From contig CANEUJ010000038.1 in the NCBI GenBank assembly GCA_947441745.1, positions 1-12,459 of the forward strand: a stretch of 12,459 bases of DNA, written 5' to 3'. The notes under the pieces were generated by a model. It saw only the letters and a program-made list of their open reading frames with translations. It had not been told where the DNA came from and did no database searches. Made by a program: the position numbers and the translations under genes. Source of the DNA: Neisseriaceae bacterium (GTDB lineage Bacteria; Pseudomonadota; Gammaproteobacteria; Burkholderiales; UBA11063). Below, one piece after another: positions 6,223-12,459 of the stretch; within the stretch, counting starts at the first letter, position 1, and every line of letters begins with the position of its first letter.

Positions 6223-9036
6223 ATGCAAGTACTATCAAAAAATATTTACGTTGGTCCAAGTGTCTATGCTAAATTTCCAGTTATTCGTTATGTGATTGAT
6301 ATTGGAGTTTTAGAATATTGGCCATCGGTAAAACTTGGTAAAGACTTTATTGATGGTCTTATAAATGCTCTACCTAGTTTAGAAAGCCACGGTTGTTCTT
6401 ATCGTGAAAATGGTGGGTTTATACGTCGCTTACGTGAGGGAGAGGGTACTTGGATTGGGCATGTATGGGAACATACAACTTTAGAGCTCCAAAATATAGC
6501 GGGTGCTGATGTATCTTTTGGTAAGACTCGGCTTGTACAAGGTGCTAAACCTGGACTCTATAACATGGTTTTTGAGTACAAGCAAGAAGATGTGGGGCTA
6601 AGAGCAAGTATATTAGCCAAAGAACTGCTTCTACATTTGTTACCTGATGAAGTTAAGAGCCAAATTACTAATGAGATACCACAAGATTTTGATTTTGATC
6701 GTGAAAAAATTGCTTTTATTAAGTTTGCTCAAAGTAAACAATTTGGCCCAAGTACCCAATCATTGATTGATGCTGCAATAAAGCGTGGAATCCCATATAT
6801 TCGATTAAATAATCACTCATTAGTCCAATTAGGTCACGGTAAATATCAACAAAGAATTAGAGCTACAATTACGAGCCAAACAAATGATATTGCTGTAGAT
6901 ATTTCATGTGATAAAGGCGAAACAAATAACTTACTTGGTGCTCTTGGGCTTCCTGTTCCAAAGCAGTATTTGGTTAGATATGAAGATGATGCGGTTTTGT
7001 ATGCAAATAAACTGGGTTACCCAGTTGTTGTTAAGCCACTTGATGGAAATCATGGGCGAGGTATATCCATTGATTTAAAATCTGACGAAGCCATAAAGGT
7101 TGCTTTTGGCGTTGCTAAAGAAGTATCAACTTCAGTACTAATCGAAAAATTTATTACTGGTTTTGATCATAGAATGTGTGTAGTTGATGGTAAACTTGTT
7201 GCAGTAGCAAAACGTATCCCGGGTCATGTTATTGGGGATGGGAAGCATACTATACGAGAGCTAGTAGACATTGTTAATGAAGATCCTAGACGTGGAGTAG
7301 GGCATGAAAAAGCACTAACTAGATTGGAACTTGATTATCAAGCTAAGACATTAATTACCAAATCTGGTTATAAGGTAGATACGGTTTTGAAACCTGGTGA
7401 ACTTTTGTACCTAAGAGATACTGCCAATTTATCAACTGGTGGCACTGCAATAGATGTTACAGATATAGTACATCCTGATAACCGTGATATGGCGGAGAGA
7501 GCGGTATTAGCTGTGGGGCTTGATGTTGGAGGGGTTGATTTTTTAAGCCCTGATATCTCTAAATCTTATTTGGAAGTTGGTGGAGCTATTTGTGAAATTA
7601 ATGCAGCACCAGGGTTTAGAATGCATGTTCATCCTAGTGAGGGCAAGCCAAGAGATGTGGCTGGTGCTGTGATGGATATGTTATTCCCCAACCCAAATGA
7701 AGCAAGAATCCCTATTGTGGCAATAACTGGTACTAATGGTAAAACTACTACCTCAAGAATTGTGGCTCATATGTGGAAATTAACTGGTAAGATTGTAGGA
7801 TTAACTACAACAGATGGAATATACGTTAATGGACGCTTGACAGTTGAAGGGGATACTACTGGTCCTGTATCAGCACGAATGATATTACGTGATCCATCGG
7901 TTGATTTGGCGGTGTTTGAAACAGCTCGTGGTGGCTTACTAAGGAGTGGGCTTGGGTATGATTATTGTAATGTGGGTGCTTGTATAAATGTAACTGAGGA
8001 TCATTTAGGTAATCGTGGGATAGATACTATATCAGATCTTGCTAGTATTAAACGTGTAGTTATTGAATCAAGTACCGATACTGCGGTTCTTAATGCGGAC
8101 GATATTGAATGTCTCAAGATGTCAGCATACACTAAAGCCAAAAAAATTGTTTATGTTACAGCTAATTCGGAGCATAGCTTGGTTAAAGAGCATATACGAT
8201 CTGGGGGTAGTGCAATTACTCTTGAACATGGCATAAATGGTTCAATGATAACAATTTATGACAATCATGTACTTATGCATGTGTTATGGACTCATTTGAT
8301 ACCTGCAACCATTGAAGGTAAGGCAATGCATAATGTTCAAAATGCAATGTTTGCAGTAGCTATTTGTTATAGTATGGGTATGAGTTTAGATGATATCAAA
8401 AATGGACTATTAAGCTTTACTACCAATTATTCCCATGTTCCAGGGAGACTAAATATCTTTGATGAATATCCATTTAAAGTCTTGATGGATTATGCCCATA
8501 ATCCAGCAGCAGTTAGAGCGGTTGGAGAGCTGGTGCAAAAGATAGATGTTCGTGGCACACGCAGCTTGGTAATTGGAGCTCCTGGGGATAGACGAGACGA
8601 AGATATTAAAGACTTATCAGCAATTGCTGCTAATTATTTTGATGATTTTATTATCAAAGAAGATGCTGATTTACGGGGGAGAGAAATTTCAGAGGTAGCA
8701 TCACTTATAAAAAATGCCCTTTTAAATTCTGGTGTCAAACAATCAGCAATAACAATAGTTCTTAATGAAGAATTGGCAATTACTCATGCTTTAGAAAATG
8801 CTACAGATGGTGATTTGGTGACTGTTTTGGTTGATAATGTTCAACTTGGCTGGAAGCAAATTATTGATTTCAAAGGTGGTAAAACATATTTGCATGATGC
8901 AAAAAACAATTTAGATACACAAAATATTGAAGTTAAGTCTGAGCTATCTACAGAGCTAAATACTTTGATTAAAAATAGTATGATTAATGATGGGAGAGGG
9001 GTTCGTTTGGGTAAAATTGAAGAAGCATCAGACTGA
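6223..9036 (+). CDS. cphA: Cyanophycin synthetase CphA
   Basis: Makes cyanophycin, a cytosolic storage polymer with a poly-Asp backbone and Arg on each side chain, adding Asp then Arg at the cost of two ATP per dipeptide. The 937 residues show the three expected parts. An N-terminal domain (about 1-160) carries the hallmarks EYWPSVKLGKDFIDGL and TWIGHVWEHTTLELQ. An ATP-grasp domain (about 220-480) has YPVVVKPLDGNHGRG (266-280) and EINAAPGFRMH (458-468), and forms the Asp bond. A Mur-ligase-like domain (about 490-890) has P-loop GTNGKTTT (503-510), FETARGGLLRSGLG, NVTEDHLG and VPGRLN, and forms the Arg bond. All three look intact. About 45 C-terminal residues (892-937) exceed the usual length of roughly 870-900. 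The longest frame starts at TTG 6175, but ATG 6223 has a near-perfect AGGAGG (6210-6215) 7 nt upstream and gives the standard N-terminus. No cyanophycinase gene is adjacent. Confidence 0.97.
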   Translation: MQVLSKNIYVGPSVYAKFPVIRYVIDIGVLEYWPSVKLGKDFIDGLINALPSLESHGCSYRENGGFIRRLREGEGTWIGHVWEHTTLELQNIAGADVSFGKTRLVQGAKPGLYNMVFEYKQEDVGLRASILAKELLLHLLPDEVKSQITNEIPQDFDFDREKIAFIKFAQSKQFGPSTQSLIDAAIKRGIPYIRLNNHSLVQLGHGKYQQRIRATITSQTNDIAVDISCDKGETNNLLGALGLPVPKQYLVRYEDDAVLYANKLGYPVVVKPLDGNHGRGISIDLKSDEAIKVAFGVAKEVSTSVLIEKFITGFDHRMCVVDGKLVAVAKRIPGHVIGDGKHTIRELVDIVNEDPRRGVGHEKALTRLELDYQAKTLITKSGYKVDTVLKPGELLYLRDTANLSTGGTAIDVTDIVHPDNRDMAERAVLAVGLDVGGVDFLSPDISKSYLEVGGAICEINAAPGFRMHVHPSEGKPRDVAGAVMDMLFPNPNEARIPIVAITGTNGKTTTSRIVAHMWKLTGKIVGLTTTDGIYVNGRLTVEGDTTGPVSARMILRDPSVDLAVFETARGGLLRSGLGYDYCNVGACINVTEDHLGNRGIDTISDLASIKRVVIESSTDTAVLNADDIECLKMSAYTKAKKIVYVTANSEHSLVKEHIRSGGSAITLEHGINGSMITIYDNHVLMHVLWTHLIPATIEGKAMHNVQNAMFAVAICYSMGMSLDDIKNGLLSFTTNYSHVPGRLNIFDEYPFKVLMDYAHNPAAVRAVGELVQKIDVRGTRSLVIGAPGDRRDEDIKDLSAIAANYFDDFIIKEDADLRGREISEVASLIKNALLNSGVKQSAITIVLNEELAITHALENATDGDLVTVLVDNVQLGWKQIIDFKGGKTYLHDAKNNLDTQNIEVKSELSTELNTLIKNSMINDGRGVRLGKIEEASD

Positions 9037-9040
9037 TGCT
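9024..9040. terminator. Hairpin at the cphA stop codon, candidate bidirectional terminator
   Basis: AGCATCA (9024-9030) and TGATGCT (9034-9040) form a 7-bp stem with a 3-nt loop. The cphA TGA stop (9034-9036) lies inside the 3' arm. On the plus strand it is followed by GTTGTTAAT, and on the minus strand (after the tRNA operon) by TCTTCAATTTT, so both sides are moderately U-rich. Its position between convergent cphA and the tRNA-Lys gene fits termination in both directions. The stem is short and the U-tracts imperfect. Confidence 0.45.
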
Positions 9041-9055
9041 GTTGTTAATCTAAAG

Positions 9056-9131
9056 TGGTGGAGCGGACGGGATTCGAACCCATGACCAACTGATTAAAAG
9101 TCAGCTGCTCTACCGGCTGAGCTACCGCTCC
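9056..9131 (-). tRNA. tRNA-Lys (anticodon UUU)
   Basis: A 76-nt cloverleaf on the minus strand, last of four tRNA genes in the operon. The 7-bp acceptor stem GGAGCGG/CCGCTCC is perfect, the discriminator is A, and CCA is encoded (9056-9058 as TGG on the plus strand). The D-arm reads GCTCAGCCGGTAGAGC, the anticodon loop CTTTTAA gives UUU, and the T-arm contains GGGTTCGAATCCC. It lies 22 bp after tRNA-Glu and 19 bp from the convergent cphA stop. Confidence 0.98.
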
Positions 9132-9153
9132 ATAAACTTTATAAAAACGCACA

Positions 9154-9229
9154 TGGCGTCCCCAACGAGATTCGAACTCGTGTTACCGCCGTGAAAGGGC
9201 GATGTCCTAGGCCTCTAGACGATGGGGAC
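9154..9229 (-). tRNA. tRNA-Glu (anticodon UUC)
   Basis: A 76-nt cloverleaf on the minus strand. Acceptor stem GTCCCCA/TGGGGAC, discriminator G, encoded CCA (9154-9156). The anticodon loop CTTTCAC gives UUC, and the D-arm starts TCGTCTAGAGGCCTAGGAC, the usual Glu form. The T-arm ACGAGTTCGAATCTCGT is fully paired. Third gene of the operon, between tRNA-Arg (34 bp upstream) and tRNA-Lys. Confidence 0.98.
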
Positions 9230-9263
9230 GTGGCCTCTATTTTACAGTGACATACAGTACAAT

Positions 9264-9340
9264 TGGTGCACCCGAAGAGATTCGAACTCCTGACCCTCTG
9301 GTTCGTAGCCAGATACTCTATCCAACTGAGCTACGGGTGC
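9264..9340 (-). tRNA. tRNA-Arg (anticodon ACG)
   Basis: A 77-nt cloverleaf on the minus strand. Acceptor stem GCACCCG/CGGGTGC, discriminator A (an arginyl-tRNA synthetase identity element), encoded CCA (9264-9266). The anticodon loop CTACGAA gives ACG, whose A34 is normally converted to inosine by TadA so that CGU, CGC and CGA are read. It follows tRNA-Ser by only 3 bp; Ser(GCU)-Arg(ACG) adjacency is common in proteobacteria (for example E. coli serV-argV). Confidence 0.98.
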
Positions 9341-9343
9341 TTT

Positions 9344-9437
9344 TGGCGGAGAAAGAGGGATTCGAACCCTCGATACGAGTTTTAGCTCGTATGCTCCCTT
9401 AGCAGGGGAGTGCCTTCGACCTCTCGGCCATTTCTCC
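9344..9437 (-). tRNA. tRNA-Ser (anticodon GCU)
   Basis: A 94-nt class II tRNA on the minus strand, first gene of the four-tRNA operon. Acceptor stem GGAGAAA/TTTCTCC, discriminator G and encoded CCA (9344-9346). The anticodon loop CTGCTAA gives GCU. The long variable arm characteristic of serine tRNAs is a strong stem, ATACGAG/CTCGTAT around TAAAA or similar, and the T-arm is GAGGGTTCGAATCCCTC. The promoter lies 33 bp and more upstream. Confidence 0.98.
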
Positions 9438-9469
9438 AAGCTTTATATGTCACTTACTTAGAGGTCAGT

Positions 9470-9498
9470 ATATTATCAGATAGTTACCATGTTGTCAA
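9470..9498 (-). promoter_or_regulatory. Promoter of the Ser-Arg-Glu-Lys tRNA operon
   Basis: Read on the minus strand, a perfect -35 TTGACA (9493-9498) is followed after exactly 17 bp (9476-9492) by TAATAT (9470-9475), preceded by TGA as an extended -10 (TGn). Transcription should start near 9463 and give a leader of about 25 nt before tRNA-Ser. The discriminator after the -10 (ACTGACC) is not strongly GC-rich. This is the best sigma70 promoter in the window, as expected for a stable-RNA operon. Confidence 0.8.
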
Positions 9499-9533
9499 TA
9501 AAATTATCATATTTTTATTTTTATTATTAAATT

Positions 9534-9581
9534 AGCCCAATAAATATTGGCTCAAAAGCATTGTTGCACCAGGCTTTGCAA
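9534..9581. other. Tandem small hairpins in the tRNA-dksA gap, possibly an old IS end
   Basis: In the 267-bp gap between tRNA-Ser and dksA, AGCCCAATA (9534-9542) pairs with TATTGGCT (9545-9552), with one bulged C. TTGCA (9564-9568) pairs with TGCAA (9577-9581) around CCAGGCTT, and an A-run follows. The TTGTTGCAC stretch (9561-9569) resembles the TGTTGCA core found in terminal repeats of IS6-type elements, but there is no matching second end or transposase, so an IS relic is only a guess. The -35 of the putative dksA promoter overlaps the second hairpin. Confidence 0.3.
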
Positions 9582-9604
9582 AAAAATAATCACAAGTGTA
9601 TAAA
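9576..9604 (+). promoter_or_regulatory. Candidate promoter for dksA
   Basis: TTGCAA (9576-9581, 4 of 6 matches) is separated by 17 bp from TATAAA (9599-9604, 5 of 6 matches). Transcription would start near 9611 and leave an AT-rich leader of about 94 nt before the dksA ATG at 9705. It diverges from the tRNA promoter, with 77 bp between the two -35 elements. Called from consensus and spacing alone. Confidence 0.5.
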
Positions 9605-9704
9605 AGTTTGATAGAATCATTAACTTTATGATTATTTTTAGAGTCAAGTTATTTACAAAATAGTCAATTTAATTTACGATATTTTAGCTATTATGGAGAG
9701 TCTA

Positions 9705-10148
9705 ATGACTAAAGAAAAAGTTGTTGATATTGAGATGTTGACCGATGATGATGTGATAAATATGCCTGAGAGTGAATATATGTGCTCTTTACAGTTGGAG
9801 TTTTTTCGCTTAAAGCTATTAGCTCATGAAAAAGAAATTTTAGATAATGCTAAAAAAACTACTCAAGCATTTCAAGAACAAGAAACAAATTATATTGCAG
9901 ACCCTTCTGATAGAGCTACGATTGAAGAAGAGTATGCTCTAGAGCTTAGAACCCGTGATCGCGAGCGTAAGCTATTGCAAAAGGTTAGAAAAGCACTACA
10001 CTTGATTGAAACTGGTGATTATGGTTTTTGTGAGGATACTGGTGAACCAATTGGTCTTAAACGTCTAATTGCAAGACCTACAGCTTCTCTTACTATAGAA
10101 GCTCAGGAGCGTCGCGAAAAATTGCAAAAACATTACGCAGAAGACTAA
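9705..10148 (+). CDS. dksA: RNA polymerase-binding transcription factor DksA
   Basis: DksA enters the secondary channel of RNA polymerase and, with ppGpp, represses rRNA and tRNA promoters and activates amino acid synthesis genes. The 147 residues contain the coiled coil (about 27-105), with the tip DPSD (D66, D69, matching the critical E. coli D71 and D74), then the conserved ELRTRDRERKL (80-90) and the globular end DYGFCEDTGEPIGLKRLIARPTASL (105-129). Only the first of the four zinc-finger cysteines (C109) remains; the others are Thr, Thr and Ala, the cysteine-poor form common in beta- and alphaproteobacteria, so zinc is probably not bound. An in-frame ATG at 9693 would add MESL, but GGAGAG (9695-9700) inside that extension is the natural Shine-Dalgarno for ATG 9705. 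ETF-QO starts 7 bp after the stop. Confidence 0.96.
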   Translation: MTKEKVVDIEMLTDDDVINMPESEYMCSLQLEFFRLKLLAHEKEILDNAKKTTQAFQEQETNYIADPSDRATIEEEYALELRTRDRERKLLQKVRKALHLIETGDYGFCEDTGEPIGLKRLIARPTASLTIEAQERREKLQKHYAED

Positions 10149-10155
10149 AAGTCAA

Positions 10156-11754
10156 ATGACTGCCGACACCCGTGACGTTATCTATTATGATGTTGTAATT
10201 GTTGGAGCTGGCCCTAGTGGTCTTGCTACGGCGATTCACTTAAAACAGCGTGATTCTAACTTATCTGTTGCCGTTATAGAAAAAGGTGCCAGTGTTGGAG
10301 CAAATATATTATCAGGTTGTGTTATGGATCCTAGTGGTCTTAATGAGCTAATTCCTGATTGGGAAAATCTTGATTTTCCAGTATCGACAAAAGTCACTAG
10401 TGACAATCTATTGTTTCTTAGTAAAAACTCCAAATTCAAATTACCAATACCCAAAGACTTTGCCAATGATGGTAATTTCATTATAAGTCTTAGCCATCTT
10501 TGTAGTCGTCTTGCACTATATGCAGAAGACTTAGGTGTTGAGATATTTCCAGCTTTTGCAGTGGTTAGCCCTATATTCAAAGACAATAAAATTGTTGGGG
10601 TAATAACTGGTGATATGGGGTTAGCTAGAGATGGTAAAAAGACCTCAAACTACCAAGCTGGAATTGAAATTAGATCGAATCAGGTTGTAATTGCAGAAGG
10701 TGCAAGAGGGTCATTAGCCAAACAGGTTATAAAGCACTACGGACTTGATAAAGACAGTAGCGTGCAGACCTATGGTCTGGGTATTAAAGAAATTTGGCAA
10801 ATTAAGCCGTCTAATCACAGCTTGGGCAGGGTAGAGCACCACATAGGATACCCGTTGGGGGGTAATGCTTATGGCGGTGGGTTTTTGTACCATTTAGATG
10901 GTGGCTTGTTATCGATTGGGTTGGTGACTGCTCTTGATTATAAAAACCCTCATCTAAACCCATATGCAGAATTTCAGAAATTTAAGCTTCACCCCCATAT
11001 TCGCCCAATATTAGAAGGGGGCAAGGTAATAGAGTACGGTGCAAGAACTGTAGTTGAGGGTGGGGTTCAGGCATTGCCAAAGCTTAGTTTCCCTGGCGGA
11101 GTAATAGTTGGTGATAGTGCTGGGTTTCTTAATGTTGCTAAAATTAAAGGAGTTCATAATGCTATTAAATCAGGTATGCTTGCTTCAAGTGCAATTGTTG
11201 AGTCGTTAAACAAAGAAGAGGTTACTATTTATAGTACTAAGTTACAGCAAAGCTCGGTATACAAAGAGCTATATAAAGTTAGAAATTTTCGCCCTGGTTT
11301 TAGGATTGGGTTATATTTTGGTTTAATTCATGCTGCAATTGATTACTATTTATTTCGTGGGATTGCACCTTGGACATTTAGGCTAAAAGTCAAAGATAAT
11401 GAGCGCCTACAACAAGATGCAAAAATAATAAACTACCCTAAACCAGATGGGATAATTAGCTTTGAAAAAAATGCTTCACTTCATCTAGCAAATATTTCTC
11501 ATGATGAAAATCAACCATGCCATTTACATTTAAAAGATACAAAGATTCCGATAGAAATTAATTTGAAAAAATTTGATTCTCCAGAGCGATACTATTGCCC
11601 AGCAGGGGTTTATGAAATAACTAATGATGATAAACTGCAAATCCATAGTCAAAACTGCGTTCATTGCAAAGCCTGTGATATCAAAGATCCGCTACAAAAT
11701 ATAACTTGGTATCCTCCCAGTGGTGGTAGTGGTCCACAATATAGTGAGATGTAA
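10156..11754 (+). CDS. Electron transfer flavoprotein-ubiquinone oxidoreductase (ETF-QO)
   Basis: Membrane-associated flavoprotein that takes electrons from reduced ETF (fed by acyl-CoA and amino acid dehydrogenases) and reduces ubiquinone. The 532 residues are close to the usual 540-550. The N-terminal FAD fold is DVVIVGAGPSGLATA, with GxGxxG at 17-22, then EKGASVGANILSG and CVMDP. The C-terminal ferredoxin-like part has the four [4Fe-4S] ligands: C481 (YCPAGVYE) and CxxCxxC at C501, C504 and C507 (NCVHCKACDIKDP), followed by the conserved WYPPSGGSGPQYSEM end. Like other members it is expected to be monotopic, with no full transmembrane helix needed. ATG 10156 lies 7 bp after the dksA stop and has no obvious Shine-Dalgarno, suggesting translational coupling or leaderless-like weak initiation. 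The ETF alpha and beta genes are not in the window. Confidence 0.96.
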   Translation: MTADTRDVIYYDVVIVGAGPSGLATAIHLKQRDSNLSVAVIEKGASVGANILSGCVMDPSGLNELIPDWENLDFPVSTKVTSDNLLFLSKNSKFKLPIPKDFANDGNFIISLSHLCSRLALYAEDLGVEIFPAFAVVSPIFKDNKIVGVITGDMGLARDGKKTSNYQAGIEIRSNQVVIAEGARGSLAKQVIKHYGLDKDSSVQTYGLGIKEIWQIKPSNHSLGRVEHHIGYPLGGNAYGGGFLYHLDGGLLSIGLVTALDYKNPHLNPYAEFQKFKLHPHIRPILEGGKVIEYGARTVVEGGVQALPKLSFPGGVIVGDSAGFLNVAKIKGVHNAIKSGMLASSAIVESLNKEEVTIYSTKLQQSSVYKELYKVRNFRPGFRIGLYFGLIHAAIDYYLFRGIAPWTFRLKVKDNERLQQDAKIINYPKPDGIISFEKNASLHLANISHDENQPCHLHLKDTKIPIEINLKKFDSPERYYCPAGVYEITNDDKLQIHSQNCVHCKACDIKDPLQNITWYPPSGGSGPQYSEM

Positions 11755-11778
11755 AAATTAGATAAAAAAATACTAATG

Positions 11779-11787
11779 TGCTATAAT
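11779..11787 (+). promoter_or_regulatory. Extended -10 promoter for rplY
   Basis: TGCTATAAT at 11779-11787 is a perfect extended -10 (TGn plus TATAAT) in the 104-bp gap after ETF-QO. No good -35 is found at 16-18 bp (the region is AT-rich, around TTAGATA), which is acceptable for an extended -10 promoter. The start would be near 11794, leaving a leader of about 65 nt to the rplY ATG. No terminator is seen between ETF-QO and this promoter, so some read-through is possible. Confidence 0.6.
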
Positions 11788-11858
11788 ATCTCCTCTAGGT
11801 TGTATTTTGTTGGTCGCGATAAACTACATATAAATAATAATTTTTTGGATATAAACAA

Positions 11859-12459
11859 ATGTCAAAAACAATAGATACTTTAAGTGCACAAACAAGAAAT
11901 GAGCATGGTAGAGGAGCGAGCCGCCGCCTGCGTCATAATGGTTTGGTGCCTGCAATCGTTTACGGATTATCAAATGATGCTACTCCTGTAACATTAGATC
12001 ATAATACAGTTTATTACGCTCTTAAGCGTCCTAATTTTCACACTTCGATTTTGAATATTGAAGTTGATGGCAAAAAAGAAAAAGTGCTATTACGTGATTT
12101 TCAAATGCATGCTTATCGCCCACAAGTATTACATTTAGATTTTCAACGTGTAAATGATAAAGAAGAAATTCATATTCATATTCCTTTACAGTTCATTAAC
12201 GAAGATGTTTCTCGTGCTGTTAAAGTTCAAGGTGCACATATAACTCATATTGCTACTGAAGTTGAAATTCGTGCTAAAGCTGCTGATATTCCTCATAATA
12301 TCGTTGTAGATTTAAAAGAAATCACGGCTGGTCAAACATTACATCTATCTGATTTGGTTTTACCAAAAGGTGTGGTATTGGTGAATTTACTTCGTGGTGA
12401 AGATGCTCCTATTGTGGTTGCTGCTGGTATCGCTGAAGAAGTTGAAGCTCCTGAAGGCT
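11859..12459 (+). CDS. rplY: 50S ribosomal protein L25, CTC (general stress) form, 3' end missing
   Basis: L25 binds 5S rRNA in the central protuberance of the 50S subunit. The frame runs from ATG 11859 to the window edge without a stop, giving 200 residues plus one base, so the gene is cut at its 3' end. The N-terminal 5S-binding domain shows GRGASRRLRHNGLVPAIVYG (17-36) and YRPQVLHLDFQRV (86-98). The second, beta-rich CTC domain follows (about 100-188, including DLKEITAGQTLHLSDLVLPKGV). An acidic tail begins at about 190 (AEEVEAPEG). The two-domain form is longer than the single-domain L25 of E. coli (94 residues). The ribosome binding site is weak (GGAT at 11847-11850). Its own promoter at 11779-11787 separates it from ETF-QO. 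In many relatives pth follows rplY, but that lies outside the window. Confidence 0.95.
   Translation, partial: MSKTIDTLSAQTRNEHGRGASRRLRHNGLVPAIVYGLSNDATPVTLDHNTVYYALKRPNFHTSILNIEVDGKKEKVLLRDFQMHAYRPQVLHLDFQRVNDKEEIHIHIPLQFINEDVSRAVKVQGAHITHIATEVEIRAKAADIPHNIVVDLKEITAGQTLHLSDLVLPKGVVLVNLLRGEDAPIVVAAGIAEEVEAPEG

Noticed and set aside
9242..9439. 65-residue open frame on the minus strand
   Set aside because: It runs straight through the tRNA-Arg and tRNA-Ser genes and encodes only translated tRNA sequence.
10236..10586. Antisense 116-residue frame in the ETF-QO gene
   Set aside because: Opposite the FAD-binding region of a well-conserved enzyme, with no start context of its own.

Overview
The window is AT-rich, gene-dense chromosomal DNA from a low-GC Gram-negative proteobacterium. 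The best guess is a betaproteobacterium close to Neisseriales. Reasons: DksA is the form that keeps only one of the four zinc-finger cysteines, as in many beta- and alphaproteobacteria; L25 is the long CTC-type form; ETF-ubiquinone oxidoreductase and cyanophycin synthetase are both present; and every tRNA gene encodes its own CCA end. The lineage is an inference from protein style, not a search result.

Layout. (1) Bases 1-3666, plus strand: the 3' three quarters of ispH (isoprenoid synthesis), a 173-bp gap with a strongly folded element, ffh (signal recognition particle GTPase) and an AAT-family amino acid permease. (2) Bases 3799-5992, minus strand: a compact two-gene unit of a GNAT acetyltransferase followed by an uncharacterised FAD-dependent dehydrogenase, converging on the permease. 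(3) Bases 6223-9036, plus strand: a complete standalone cphA (cyanophycin synthetase) with an excellent Shine-Dalgarno. (4) Bases 9056-9437, minus strand: a four-gene tRNA operon, Ser(GCU)-Arg(ACG)-Glu(UUC)-Lys(UUU), with a near-consensus promoter. It converges on cphA across a small hairpin that may terminate both. (5) Bases 9576 to the end, plus strand: dksA and ETF-QO, 7 bp apart, then the start of rplY (L25/CTC) behind its own extended -10 promoter.

Functionally this is mostly housekeeping (isoprenoids, protein targeting, tRNAs, stringent response, ribosome) plus nitrogen and carbon storage and respiratory electron entry: cyanophycin polymer from Asp and Arg, amino acid uptake, and acyl-CoA or amino acid electrons entering the quinone pool. 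In several places the longest possible reading frame begins at a TTG, but ribosome binding sites and family alignment favour an internal ATG; those corrected starts are used here (FAD dehydrogenase, GNAT, cphA; also dksA, where a second ATG is preferred).

I see no convincing new multi-gene system, no CRISPR array, no intact mobile element and no toxin-antitoxin or defence cluster. The items most worth a second look are the folded element between ispH and ffh, the conserved-unknown FAD dehydrogenase/GNAT pair, and the C-terminal extension of CphA.
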